Assembly: GCA_964057225.1 (NCBI GenBank)
Contig: OZ059900.1
Coordinates: 7,946,501 to 8,010,500 of the forward strand
Direction of reading: 5' to 3'
Origin: Auanema rhodensis
Taxonomy: Eukaryota > Nematoda > Chromadorea > Rhabditida > Rhabditidae
DNA: 64,000 nucleotides
Shown here: piece by piece, positions 1 to 10,500 of the stretch
How the letters are laid out: each line of letters opens with the position of its first letter
How positions within the stretch are numbered: position 1 is the first letter of the stretch
Notes under the pieces: model-generated
What the model was told of the DNA's origin: nothing
The model's database searches: none
What the model saw: only the letters and a program-made list of their open reading frames with translations
Made by a program: the position numbers and the translations under genes

Positions 1-58
1 TAGAATGTTCATATAGGTGTATTTTGCACGAATATCAAAACTGATTGAAATATGGGCC

Positions 59-125
59 TTTTTATGCTCAAAACGCCATATATTCAACGATTTTGGGTAC
101 AAAACATGTGAAAACTGTATGTTTT
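59..125. other. Helically phased A/T tracts in the monomer (representative copy)
   Basis: Runs of four or five T or A start at 59, 70, 91, 101, 111 and 122. Spacing is therefore about one or two helical turns (10-11 or 21 bp). Phased A-tracts are known to bend DNA, and curved DNA is common in satellites and can position nucleosomes. Bending here is inferred from the spacing only. Confidence 0.5.
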
Positions 126-184
126 GATCAGACCCTTTGAGATATGGATTTGAAATTCAGGATTCATAAACTTCGACTATTTCT

Positions 185-196
185 ACATATATATGT
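185..196. repeat. 12-bp perfect palindrome of the monomer (representative copy)
   Basis: ACATATATATGT is its own reverse complement and recurs in every monomer read, at the same phase. Its inner ten bases, CATATATATG, fit the insertion consensus CAYATATRTG described for Tc1. The copy belonging to the monomer that starts at 1741 is the one split by the transposon, exactly at its central TA. Confidence 0.85.
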
Positions 197-213
197 CCAA
201 TTTTAACCACTTT

Positions 214-227
214 GGTCAAAAAGGACC
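214..227. repeat. Short inverted repeat GGTC-N6-GACC in the monomer (representative copy)
   Basis: GGTC at 214-217 pairs with GACC at 224-227 across a six-base purine loop, AAAAAG. Right-hand copies often carry AAGAAG in the loop, for example near 31095 and 33880. The four-base stem is kept in most copies while the loop varies. The stem is broken in copies with GACT (near 49497, 52942 and 59550). It may be chance. Confidence 0.4.
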
Positions 228-1929
228 GAAAATATCAAGAATTATTGGTTTTTTGGGGTTTGAAGGGCATTTTGGCAAAATCAGTCAAACTTTTGATCTT
301 AAGCATATTTTTTTCTTCTAAAACGACTAAATGTATGAAATACTGTCAAAGAATGTTCATATAGGTGTATTTTGCACGAATATCAAAACTGATTGAAATA
401 TGGGCCTTTTTATGCTCAAAACGCCATATATTCAACGATTTTGGGTACAAAACATGTGAAAACGGTATGTTTTGATCAGACCCTTTGAGATATGGATTTG
501 AAATTCAGGATTCATAAACTTCGACTATTTCTACATATATATGTCCAATTTTAACCACTTTGGTCAAAAAGGACCGAAAATATCAAGAATTATTGGTTTT
601 TTAGGGTTTGAAGGGCATTTTGGCAAAATCAGTCAAACTTTTGATCTTAAGCATATTTTTTTCTTCTAAAACGACTAAATGTATGAAATACTGTCATAGA
701 ATGTTCATATAGGTGTATTTTGCACGAATATCAAAACTGATTGAAATATGGGCCTTTTTATGCTCAAAACGCCATATATTCAACGATTTTGGGTACAAAA
801 CATGTGAAAACGGTATGTTTTGATCAGACCCTTTGAGATATGGATTTAAAATTCAGGATTCAAAAAATTTGACTATTTTTACATATATATGTCCAATTTT
901 AACCACTTTGGTCAAAAAGGACCGAAAATATCAAGAATTATTGGTTTTTTGGGGTTTGAAGGGCATTTTGGCAAAATCAGTCAAACTTTTGATCTTAAGC
1001 ATATTTTTTTCTTCTAAAACGACTAAATGTATGAAATACTGTCATAGAATGTTCATATAGGTGTATTTTGCACGAATATCAAAACTGATTGAAATATGGG
1101 CCTTTTTATGCTCAAAACGCCATATATTCAACGATTTTGGGTACAAAACATGTGAAAACTGTATGTTTTGATCAGACCCTTTGAGATATGGATTTGAAAT
1201 TCAGGATTCATAAACTTCGACTATTTCTACATATATATGTCCAATTTTAACCACTTTGGTCAAAAAGGACCGAAAATATCAAGAATTATTGGTTTTTTGG
1301 GGTTTGAAGGGCATTTTGGCAAAATCAGTCAAACTTTTGATCTTAAGCATATTTTTTTCTTCTAAAACGACTAAATGTATGAAATACTGTCAAAGAATGT
1401 TCATATAGGTGTATTTTGCACGAATATCAAAACTGATTGAAATATGGGCCTTTTTATGCTCAAAACGCCATATATTCAACGATTTTGGGTACAAAACATG
1501 TGAAAACGGTATGTTTTGATCAGACCCTTTGAGATATGGATTTGAAATTCAGGATTCATAAACTTCGACTATTTCTACATATATATGTCCAATTTTAACC
1601 ACTTTGGTCAAAAAGGACCGAAAATATCAAGAATTATTGGTTTTTTAGGGTTTGAAGGGCATTTTGGCAAAATCAGTCAAACTTTTGATCTTAAGCATAT
1701 TTTTTTCTTCTAAAACGACTAAATGTATGAAATACTGTCAAAGAATGTTCATATAGTTGTATTTTGCACGAATATCAAAACTGATTGAAATATGGGCCTT
1801 TTTATGTTCAAAACGCCATATATTCAACGATTTTGGGTACAAAACATGTGAAAACTGTATGTTTTGATCAGACCCTTTGAGATATGGATTTGAAATTCAG
1901 GATTCATAAACTTCGACTATTTCTACATA

Positions 1930-1931
1930 TA
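1930..1931. repeat. TA target-site duplication, left copy
   Basis: The satellite reads CTACATA, then TA, then the transposon. With the copy at 3235-3236 it forms the dinucleotide duplication made when a Tc1/mariner element integrates. In uninterrupted monomers this is the central TA of ACATATATATGT. Confidence 0.93.
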
Positions 1932-1962
1932 CAGGGTGGGTGAGAAGTATTGAGAGATTTTT
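1932..1962 (+). repeat. Left terminal inverted repeat, 31 bp
   Basis: This is a perfect reverse complement of 3204-3234. It starts CAGGGTGGGTG and ends in five T. Similarity stops sharply after this run: GAGAGTTA follows here, against ACGATTAG read inward from the other end. It is the expected binding and cleavage site of the transposase encoded inside. Confidence 0.95.
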
Positions 1963-2006
1963 GAGAGTTAATATTTGGAACAAAAACAGTTTTTTTTTAA
2001 TCAAAT

Positions 2007-2012
2007 TTTATT
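2007..2012 (-). promoter_or_regulatory. Putative polyadenylation signal (AATAAA) of the transposase gene
   Basis: TTTATT on the plus strand reads AATAAA on the minus strand. It lies about 32 bases after the TAA stop codon and still inside the transposon. This is a plausible 3' end signal for the transposase transcript, but such hexamers are common in AT-rich DNA. Confidence 0.4.
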
Positions 2013-2043
2013 TATACATAGGGTAGTATTTCACAAAGTTAAT

Positions 2044-3081
2044 TTACAAAGATTTTTCAAAATGTCCTCCTTTGGCTCTGATAACGGCTGAAATCCTCCT
2101 CCGGAAGCTGTTTATAGTGTTTTGAAGATAGTCGTCATCTAATTCGTCCCACGCTTGGAGTAGAGCTCTTTTCAAGTCATTCAAATTAGTGAATGTTTTA
2201 CCTTCCAGCTTTGCTCCTAACACTCCCCAGACTGAGAAATCCATAGGATTTAGGTCGGGCGAGTTTGAAGGCCATAAGTCCTTGCCCCAGTATCCAGGAA
2301 AATGCTCTTGGCAGAACATGATGGTACTCTTCGCGCTATGAGCTGGTGCCCAATCCTGTTGAAGAATCATTTGACCAATTGTGTAGTTTTGTTGCATCCA
2401 CGGTATCAGTACATTCTCCAAAATATCCTTCTGATATGTTGCTGCATTGATCTTAACATTTCTATCAATGAAAACAAGCGGCGTTTTGCGATTAGCGGTT
2501 ATGCCGCCCCAAACCATTACGGATTCAGGAAAAAGAGAACGAGTTGCTATAATCCTGCTGCTACTGTGAGCTTGATCTCTTGTCAGTAGCTGGCGAAAGT
2601 TTTGTCGATTGGGCAGCATTTCAATCGTGAAAATTTTTTCATCTGTGAATAGGATGTTCGACAGTTGACCGGAACGTAAAAATTCTCGGATTTTGATAGA
2701 TTTTTCAAATCTATTTATTCTTGATGTTTCTGTGAGTGCTTGTCCGCGTCCTATCCGATAACTTTTGAGATGAAGTTCGTTTTTTACGATAAAACGAACA
2801 CGTTCAGTAGAAATATTGAGCTCATGAGCCATCTTCCGCATGCTCACAGTTGAATCTCTTTCAATTCGCTTCGAAATTTTTTTTCTGACGGCCGGAACGT
2901 TGACAGTACGGGTTCTTCCAGGTTTCGGCTTTGTAGTAACATCACCAGTGTCCTTAAATTGTTTCACGATCCTGTGACATGTTGAATATGGAATTTCCAA
3001 TCTTCGAGATATTTCAGCTGCAGAGAGGCCTTGAGCTGCAAAGTGAGCGATGGCAGAGCGATGAGGGGAAGGCTTCACCAT
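2044..3081 (-). CDS. Tc1/mariner superfamily transposase, D-D-37-D type, apparently intact
   Basis: This 345-residue protein is full length for the family. It binds the element's inverted repeats, excises the element and joins it to a TA target in the nucleus. Residues about 9-44 look like the first helix-turn-helix DNA-binding domain. A GRPR-like basic motif, PGRTRT, follows at 54-59, then a second helix-turn-helix at about 62-105. The RNase H-like catalytic domain shows FTDEK (Asp147), VMVWGGI (188-194), QQDWAPAH (Asp243) and SPDLNPMD (Asp281). Exactly 37 residues lie between Asp243 and Asp281. That spacing is the D37D (maT-like) signature, unlike D34D of classical mariner or D34E of Tc1. 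The ATG at 3081 is the furthest upstream start possible, because an in-frame TAA directly precedes it. G follows the ATG, a favourable context. The stop is TAA at 2046-2044. No frameshift or internal stop is seen. Activity is inferred, not shown; assignment below the D37D group needs a tree. Confidence 0.95.
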   Translation of the reverse strand: MVKPSPHRSAIAHFAAQGLSAAEISRRLEIPYSTCHRIVKQFKDTGDVTTKPKPGRTRTVNVPAVRKKISKRIERDSTVSMRKMAHELNISTERVRFIVKNELHLKSYRIGRGQALTETSRINRFEKSIKIREFLRSGQLSNILFTDEKIFTIEMLPNRQNFRQLLTRDQAHSSSRIIATRSLFPESVMVWGGITANRKTPLVFIDRNVKINAATYQKDILENVLIPWMQQNYTIGQMILQQDWAPAHSAKSTIMFCQEHFPGYWGKDLWPSNSPDLNPMDFSVWGVLGAKLEGKTFTNLNDLKRALLQAWDELDDDYLQNTINSFRRRISAVIRAKGGHFEKSL

Positions 3082-3146
3082 TTAGATCGTAGAATGAATG
3101 AACTGATTTGTAGTGTTAAATTATTTTGATAAAGCCCCCGTGGATC

Positions 3147-3152
3147 ATTATA
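3147..3152 (-). promoter_or_regulatory. Possible TATA-like element upstream of the transposase
   Basis: ATTATA on the plus strand reads TATAAT on the minus strand. It is about 65 bases upstream of the transposase start and inside the element, between the coding region and the right inverted repeat. This is a weak call: the segment is AT-rich and no initiator or other core promoter motif was recognised. Confidence 0.2.
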
Positions 3153-3203
3153 ACCTAATTTGGAAAAATCTTTTGATGTTTTATTACTTTTACGACTAAT
3201 CGT

Positions 3204-3234
3204 AAAAATCTCTCAATACTTCTCACCCACCCTG
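3204..3234 (-). repeat. Right terminal inverted repeat, 31 bp
   Basis: It reads AAAAATCTCTCAATAC...CACCCTG on the plus strand, the exact reverse complement of 1932-1962. It lies on the promoter side of the transposase gene. Confidence 0.95.
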
Positions 3235-3236
3235 TA
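3235..3236. repeat. TA target-site duplication, right copy
   Basis: The transposon ends ...CACCCTG, then TA, then TATGTCC of the satellite monomer. It is identical to 1930-1931. Joining the flanks at one TA gives the normal palindrome. Confidence 0.93.
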
Positions 3237-3393
3237 TATGTCCAATTTTAACCACTTTGGTCAAAAAGGACCGAAAATATCAAGAATTATTGGTTTTTTG
3301 GGGTTTGAAGGGCATTTTGGCAAAATCAGTCAAACTTTTGATCTTAAGCATATTTTTTTCTTCTAAAACGACTAAATGTATGAAATACTGTCA

Positions 3394-6300
3394 AAGAATG
3401 TTCATATAGGTGTATTTTGCACGAATATCAAAACTGATTGAAATATGGGCCTTTTTATGCTCAAAACGCCATATATTCAACGATTTTGGGTACAAAACAT
3501 GTGAAAACTGTATGTTTTGATCAGACCCTTTGAGATAAGGATTTAAAATTCAGGATTCATAAAATTCAACTATTTTTACATATATATGTCCAATTTTAAC
3601 CACTTTGGTCAAAAAGGACCGAAAATATCAAGAATTATTGGTTTTTTGGGGTTTCAAGGGCATTTTGGCAAAATCAGTCAAACTTTTGATCTTAAGCATA
3701 TTTTTTTCTTCTAAAACGACTAAATGTATGAAATACTGTCATAGAATGTTCATATAGGTGTATTTTGCACGAATATCAAAACTGATTGAAATATGGGCCT
3801 TTTTATGCTCAAAACGCCATATATTCAACGATTTTGGGTACAAAACATGTGAAAACTGTATGTTTTGATCAGACCCTTTGAGATATGGATTTAAAATTCA
3901 GGATTCAAAAAATTTGACTATTTTTACATATATATGTCCAATTTTAACCACTTTGGTCAAAAAGGACCGAAAATATCAAGAATTATTGGTTTTTTGGGGT
4001 TTGAAGGGCATTTTGGCAAAATCAGTCAAACTTTTGATCTTAAGCATATTTTTTTCTTCTAAAACGACTAAATGTATGAAATACTGTCATAGAATGTTCA
4101 TATAGGTGTATTTTGCACGAATATCAAAACTGATTGAAATATGGGCCTTTTTATGCTCAAAACGCCATATATTCAACGATTTTGGGTACAAAACATGTGA
4201 AAACTGTATGTTTTGATCAGACCCTTTGAGATATGGATTTGAAATTCAGGATTCATAAACTTCGACTATTTCTACATATATATGTCCAATTTTAACCACT
4301 TTGGTCAAAAAGGACCGAAAATATCAAGAATTATTGGTTTTTTGGGGTTTGAAGGGCATTTTGGCAAAATCAGTCAAACTTTTGATCTTAAGCATATTTT
4401 TTTCTTCTAAAACGACTAAATGTATGAAATACTGTCAAAGAATGTTCATATAGGTGTATTTTGCACGAATATCAAAACTGATTGAAATATGGGCCTTTTT
4501 ATGCTCAAAACGCCATATATTCAACGATTTTGGGTACAAAACATGTGAAAACTGTATGTTTTGATCAGACCCTTTGAGATATGGATTTAAAATTCAGGAT
4601 TCATAAAATTCAACTATTTTTACATATATATGTCCAATTTTAACCACTTTGGTCAAAAAGGACCGAAAATATCAAGAATTATTGGTTTTTTGGGGTTTGA
4701 AGGGCATTTTGGCAAAATCAGTCAAACTTTTGATCTTAAGCATATTTTTTTCTTCTAAAACGACTAAATGTATGAAATACTGTCATAGAATGTTCATATA
4801 GGTGTATTTTGCACGAATATCAAAACTGATTGAAATATGGGCCTTTTTATGCTCAAAACGCCATATATTCAACGATTTTGGGTACAAAACATGTGAAAAC
4901 TGTATGTTTTGATCAGACCCTTTGAGATATGGATTTAAAATTCAGGATTCATAAAATTTGACTATTTTTACATATATATGTCCAATTTTAACCACTTTGG
5001 TCAAAAAGGACCGAAAATATCAAGAATTATTGGTTTTTTGGGGTTTGAAGGGCATTTTGGCAAAATCAGTCAAACTTTTGATCTTAAGCATATTTTTTTC
5101 TTCTAAAACGACTAAATGTATGAAATACTGTCAAAGAATGTTCATATAGGTGTATTTTGCACGAATATCAAAACTGATTGAAATATGGGCCTTTTTATGC
5201 TCAAAACGCCATATATTCAACGATTTTGGGTACAAAACATGTGAAAACTGTATGTTTTGATCAGACCCTTTGAGATATGGATTTAAAATTCAGGATTCAT
5301 AAAATTCAACTATTTTTACATATATATGTCCAATTTTAACCACTTTGGTCAAAAAGGACCGAAAATATCAAGAATTATTGGTTTTTTGGGGTTTGAAGGG
5401 CATTTTGGCAAAATCAGTCAAACTTTTGATCTTAAGCATATTTTTTTCTTCTAAAACGACTAAATGTATGAAATACTGTCATAGAATGTTCATATAGGTG
5501 TATTTTGCACGAATATCAAAACTGATTGAAATATGGGCCTTTTTATGCTCAAAACGCCATATATTCAACGATTTTGGGTACAAAACATGTGAAAACTGTA
5601 TGTTTTGATCAGACCCTTTGAGATATGGATTTAAAATTCAGGATTCAAAAAATTTGACTATTTTTACATATATATGTCCAATTTTAACCACTTTGGTCAA
5701 AAAGGACCGAAAATATCAAGAATTATTGGTTTTTTGGGGTTTGAAGGGCATTTTGGCAAAATCAGTCAAACTTTTGATCTTAAGCATATTTTTTTCTTCT
5801 AAAACGACTAAATGTATGAAATACTGTCATAGAATGTTCATATAGGTGTATTTTGCACGAATATCAAAACTGATTGAAATATGGGCCTTTTTATGCTCAA
5901 AACGCCATATATTCAACGATTTTGGGTACAAAACATGTGAAAACTGTATGTTTTGATCAGACCCTTTGAGATAAGGATTTAAAATTCAGGATTCATAAAA
6001 TTCAACTATTTTTACATATATATGTCCAATTTTAACCACTTTGGTCAAAAAGGACCGAAAATATCAAGAATTATTGGTTTTTTGGGGTTTCAAGGGCATT
6101 TTGGCAAAATCAGTCAAACTTTTGATCTTAAGCATATTTTTTTCTTCTAAAACGACTAAATGTATGAAATACTGTCATAGAATGTTCATATAGGTGTATT
6201 TTGCACGAATATCAAAACTGATTGAAATATGGGCCTTTTTATGCTCAAAACGCCATATATTCAACGATTTTGGGTACAAAACATGTGAAAACTGTATGTT

Positions 6301-7569
6301 TTGATCAGACCCTTTGAGATATGGATTTAAAATTCAGGATTCAAAAAATTTGACTATTTTTACATATATATGTCCAATTTTAACCACTTTGGTCAAAAAG
6401 GACCGAAAATATCAAGAATTATTGGTTTTTTGGGGTTTGAAGGGCATTTTGGCAAAATCAGTCAAACTTTTGATCTTAAGCATATTTTTTTCTTCTAAAA
6501 CGACTAAATGTATGAAATACTGTCATAGAATGTTCATATAGGTGTATTTTGCACGAATATCAAAACTGATTGAAATATGGGCCTTTTTATGCTCAAAACG
6601 CCATATATTCAACGATTTTGGGTACAAAACATGTGAAAACTGTATGTTTTGATCAGACCCTTTGAGATATGGATTTGAAATTCAGGATTCATAAACTTCG
6701 ACTATTTCTACATATATATGTCCAATTTTAACCACTTTGGTCAAAAAGGACCGAAAATATCAAGAATTATTGGTTTTTTGGGGTTTGAAGGGCATTTTGG
6801 CAAAATCAGTCAAACTTTTGATCTTAAGCATATTTTTTTCTTCTAAAACGACTAAATGTATGAAATACTGTCAAAGAATGTTCATATAGGTGTATTTTGC
6901 ACGAATATCAAAACTGATTGAAATATGGGCCTTTTTATGCTCAAAACGCCATATATTCAACGATTTTGGGTACAAAACATGTGAAAACTGTATGTTTTGA
7001 TCAGACCCTTTGAGATATGGATTTAAAATTCAGGATTCATAAAATTCAACTATTTTTACATATATATGTCCAATTTTAACCACTTTGGTCAAAAAGGACC
7101 GAAAATATCAAGAATTATTGGTTTTTTGGGGTTTGAAGGGCATTTTGGCAAAATCAGTCAAACTTTTGATCTTAAGCATATTTTTTTCTTCTAAAACGAC
7201 TAAATGTATGAAATACTGTCATAGAATGTTCATATAGGTGTATTTTGCACGAATATCAAAACTGATTGAAATATGGGCCTTTTTATGCTCAAAACGCCAT
7301 ATATTCAACGATTTTGGGTACAAAACATGTGAAAACTGTATGTTTTGATCAGACCCTTTGAGATATGGATTTAAAATTCAGGATTCATAAAATTTGACTA
7401 TTTTTACATATATATGTCCAATTTTAACCACTTTGGTCAAAAAGGACCGAAAATATCAAGAATTATTGGTTTTTTGGGGTTTGAAGGGCATTTTGGCAAA
7501 ATCAGTCAAACTTTTGATCTTAAGCATATTTTTTTCTTCTAAAACGACTAAATGTATGAAATACTGTCA
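3394..7569 (+). repeat. Five-monomer block present twice, offset 2436 bp (7 monomers)
   Basis: The monomers at 3394, 3742, 4090, 4438 and 4786 share their variants, in order, with those at 5830, 6178, 6526, 6874 and 7222. The first of each series has GAGATAAGG and GGTTTCAAGGG. The second has AAAAAATTTGAC, the third CTTCGACTATTTC, the fourth AATTCAAC and the fifth AATTTGAC. Two further monomers (5134 and 5482) separate the blocks. The first block begins with the first whole monomer after the transposon-bearing one. Confidence 0.8.
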
Positions 7570-10500
7570 TAGAATGTTCATATAGGTGTATTTTGCACGA
7601 ATATCAAAACTGATTGAAATATGGGCCTTTTTATGCTCAAAACGCCATATATTCAACGATTTTGGGTACAAAACATGTGAAAACTGTATGTTTTGATCAG
7701 ACCCTTTGAGATATGGATTTGAAATTCAGGATTCATAAACTTTGACTATTTTTACATATATATGTCCAATTTTAACCACTTTGGTCAAAAAGGACCGAAA
7801 ATATCAAGAATTATTGGTTTTTTGGGGTTTGAAGGGCATTTTGGCTAAATCAGTCAAACTTTTGATCTTAAGCATATTTTTTTCTTCTAAAACGACTAAA
7901 TGTATGAAATACTGTCAAAGAATGTTCATATAGGTGTATTTTGCACGAATATCAAAACTGATTGAAATATGGGCCTTTTTATGCTCAAAACGCCATATAT
8001 TCAACGATTTTGGGTACAAAACATGTGAAAACTGTATGTTTTGATCAGACCCTTTGAGATATGGATTTAAAATTCAGGATTCATAAACTTCGACTATTTT
8101 TACATATATATGTCCAATTTTAACCACTTTGGTCAAAAAGGACCAAAAATATCAAGAATTATTGGTTTTTTGGGGTTTGAAGGGCATTTTGGCAAAATCA
8201 GTCAAACTTTTGATCTTAAGCATATTTTTTTCTTCTAAAACGACTAAATGTATGAAATACTGTCATAGAATGTTCATATAGGTGTATTTTGCACGAATAT
8301 CAAAACTGATTGAAATATGGGCCTTTTTATGTTCAAAACGCCATATATTCAACGATTTTGGGTACAAAACATGTGAAAACTGTATGTTTTGATCAGACCC
8401 TTTGAGATATGGATTTGAAATTCAGGATTCATAAACTTTGACTATTTTTACATATATATGTCCAATTTTAACCACTTTGGTCGAAAAGGACCGAAAATAT
8501 CAAGAATTATTGGTTTTTTGGGGATTGAAGGGCATTTTGGCAAAATCAGTCAAACTTTTGATCTTAAGCATATTTTTTTCTTCTAAAACGACTAAATGTA
8601 TGAAATACTGTCATAGAATGTTCATATAGGTGTATTTTGCACGAATATCAAAACTGATTGAAATATGGGCCTTTTTATGTTCAAAACGCCATATATTCAA
8701 CGATTTTGGGTACAAAACATGTGAAAACTGTATGTTTTGATCAGACCCTTTGAGATATGGATTTGGAATTCAGGATTCATAAACTTTGACTATTTTTACA
8801 TATATATGTTCAATTTTAACCACTTTGGTCAAAAAGGACCGAAAATATCAAGAATTATTGGTTTTTTGGGGTTTGAAGGGCATTTTGGCTAAATCAGTCA
8901 AACTTTTGATCTTAAGCATATTTTTTTCTTCTAAAACGACTAAATGTATGAAATACTGTCATAGAATGTTCATATAGGTGTATTTTGCACGAATATCAGA
9001 ACTGATTGAAATATGGGCCTTTTTATGTTCAAAACGCCATATATTCAACGATTTTGGGTACAAAACATGTGAAAACTGTATGTTTTGATCAGACCCTTTG
9101 AGATATGGATTTGAAATTCAGGATTCATAAACTTTGACTATTTTTACATATATATGTCCAATTTTAACCACTTTGGTCAAAAAGGACCGAAAATATCAAG
9201 AATTATTGGTTTTTTGGGGTTTGAAGGGCATTTTGGCAAAATCAGTCAAACTTTTGATCTTAAGCATATTTTTTTCTTCTAAAACGACTAAATGTATGAA
9301 ATACTGTCATAGAATGTTCATATAGGTGTATTTTGCACGAATATCAAAACTGATTGAAATATGGGCCTTTTTATGCTCAAAACGCCATATATTCAACGAT
9401 TTTGGGTACAAAACATGTGAAAACTGTATGTTTTGATCAGACCCTTTGAGATATGGATTTAAAATTCAGGATTCATAAAATTTGACTATTTTTACATATA
9501 TATGTCCAATTTTAACCACTTTGGTCAAAAAGGACCGAAAATATCAAGAATTATTGGTTTTTTGGGGTTTGAAGGGCATTTTGGCAAAATCAGTCAAACT
9601 TTTGATCTTAAGCATATTTTTTTCTTCTAAAACGACTAAATGTATGAAATACTGTCATAGAATGTTCATATAGGTGTATTTTGCACGAATATCAAAACTG
9701 ATTGAAATATGGGCCTTTTTATGCTCAAAACGCCATATATTCAACGATTTTGGGTACAAAACATGTGAAAACTGTATGTTTTGATCAGACCCTTTGAGAT
9801 ATGGATTTGAAATTCAGGATTCATAAACTTTGACTATTTTTACATATATATGTCCAATTTTAACCACTTTGGTCAAAAAGGACCGAAAATATCAAGAATT
9901 ATTGGTTTTTTGGGGTTTGAAGGGCATTTTGGCTAAATCAGTCAAACTTTTGATCTTAAGCATATTTTTTTCTTCTAAAACGACTAAATGTATGAAATAC
10001 TGTCATAGAATGTTCATATAGGTGTATTTTGCACGAATATCAAAACTGATTGAAATATGGGCCTTTTTATGCTCAAAACGCCATATATTCAACGATTTTG
10101 GGTACAAAACATGTGAAAACTGTATGTTTTGATCAGACCCTTTGAGATATGGATTTAAAATTCAGGATTCAAAAAATTTGACTATTTTTACATATATATG
10201 TCCAATTTTAACCACTTTGGTCAAAAAGGACCGAAAATATCAAGAATTATTGGTTTTTTGGGGTTTGAAGGGCATTTTGGCAAAATCAGTCAAACTTTTG
10301 ATCTTAAGCATATTTTTTTCTTCTAAAACGACTAAATGTATGAAATACTGTCATAGAATGTTCATATAGGTGTATTTTGCACGAATATCAAAACTGATTG
10401 AAATATGGGCCTTTTTATGCTCAAAACGCCATATATTCAACGATTTTGGGTACAAAACATGTGAAAACTGTATGTTTTGATCAGACCCTTTGAGATAAGG

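Larger units (their letters stand above)
1..1740 (+). repeat. Three-monomer duplication, offset 1044 bp
   Basis: The monomers at 1 and 349 have the same variants as those at 1045 and 1393: CTGTATG with a TTTGGGG tract in the first of each pair, then CGGTATG with a TTTAGGG tract in the second. The monomer at 697 lies between and has a different signature (AAAATTCAGG followed by AAAAAATTTGAC). This is a higher-order repeat with a period of three monomers. It is cut by the window start, so its full extent is unknown. Confidence 0.75.
1..1931 (+). repeat. Satellite array, left part (348-bp monomers)
   Basis: Five complete head-to-tail monomers and the first part of a sixth are present. Taking the phase at GAATGTTCAT minus two bases, copies start at 1, 349, 697, 1045, 1393 and 1741. 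Each copy carries the same landmarks in order: GCACGAATATC, TATGGGCC, AAACGCCATATATTC, a TGATCA site, a variable TTCGAC/TTTGAC segment, the palindrome ACATATATATGT, GGTCAAAAAGGACC, CTTAAG and a T-tract. Copies differ only at a few positions, for example CTGTATG or CGGTATG, and TTTTTGGGG or TTTTTAGGG. The monomer starting at 1741 has private changes, including ATATAGTTGT, and is split by the transposon. No gene is visible here. Function is unknown; an array this homogeneous is typical of constitutive heterochromatin. Confidence 0.98.
1932..3234 (-). mobile_element. Complete Tc1/mariner-type transposon (D37D transposase) inserted in the satellite
   Basis: This is a 1303-bp class II element that moves by cut and paste. 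It begins CAGGGTGGGTGAGAAG and ends with the reverse complement, giving perfect 31-bp terminal inverted repeats (1932-1962 and 3204-3234). It is flanked by TA on both sides (1930-1931 and 3235-3236), the target duplication of the Tc1/mariner superfamily. One open reading frame, the transposase on the minus strand, fills most of it. Only about 80 bp separate the stop codon from one inverted repeat, and about 120 bp separate the start codon from the other. Removing the element and one TA restores a normal 348-bp satellite monomer, so the insertion is clean. Perfect repeats, an intact target duplication and an uninterrupted gene suggest a recent and possibly autonomous copy. The element is visibly richer in G+C than the surrounding satellite. 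It occurs once in the window. Confidence 0.96.

Noticed and set aside
172-188. Possible CENP-B box around CTTCGACTATTT
   Set aside because: Only the TTCG core fits. The required A and the CGGG part are missing, and the CG is lost in most copies.
2302-2589. 95-codon open frame on the plus strand inside the transposon
   Set aside because: It is antisense to the well-supported transposase and has no recognisable motif.
3160-3366. 68-codon open frame crossing the right end of the transposon into the satellite
   Set aside because: It spans the insertion boundary and continues in satellite sequence, so it is a chance fusion.
1741-3393. Second, nested transposon or solo inverted repeat near the insertion
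   Set aside because: Flanking sequence joins into one normal monomer. No further CAGGGTGGG end was noticed elsewhere in the window.
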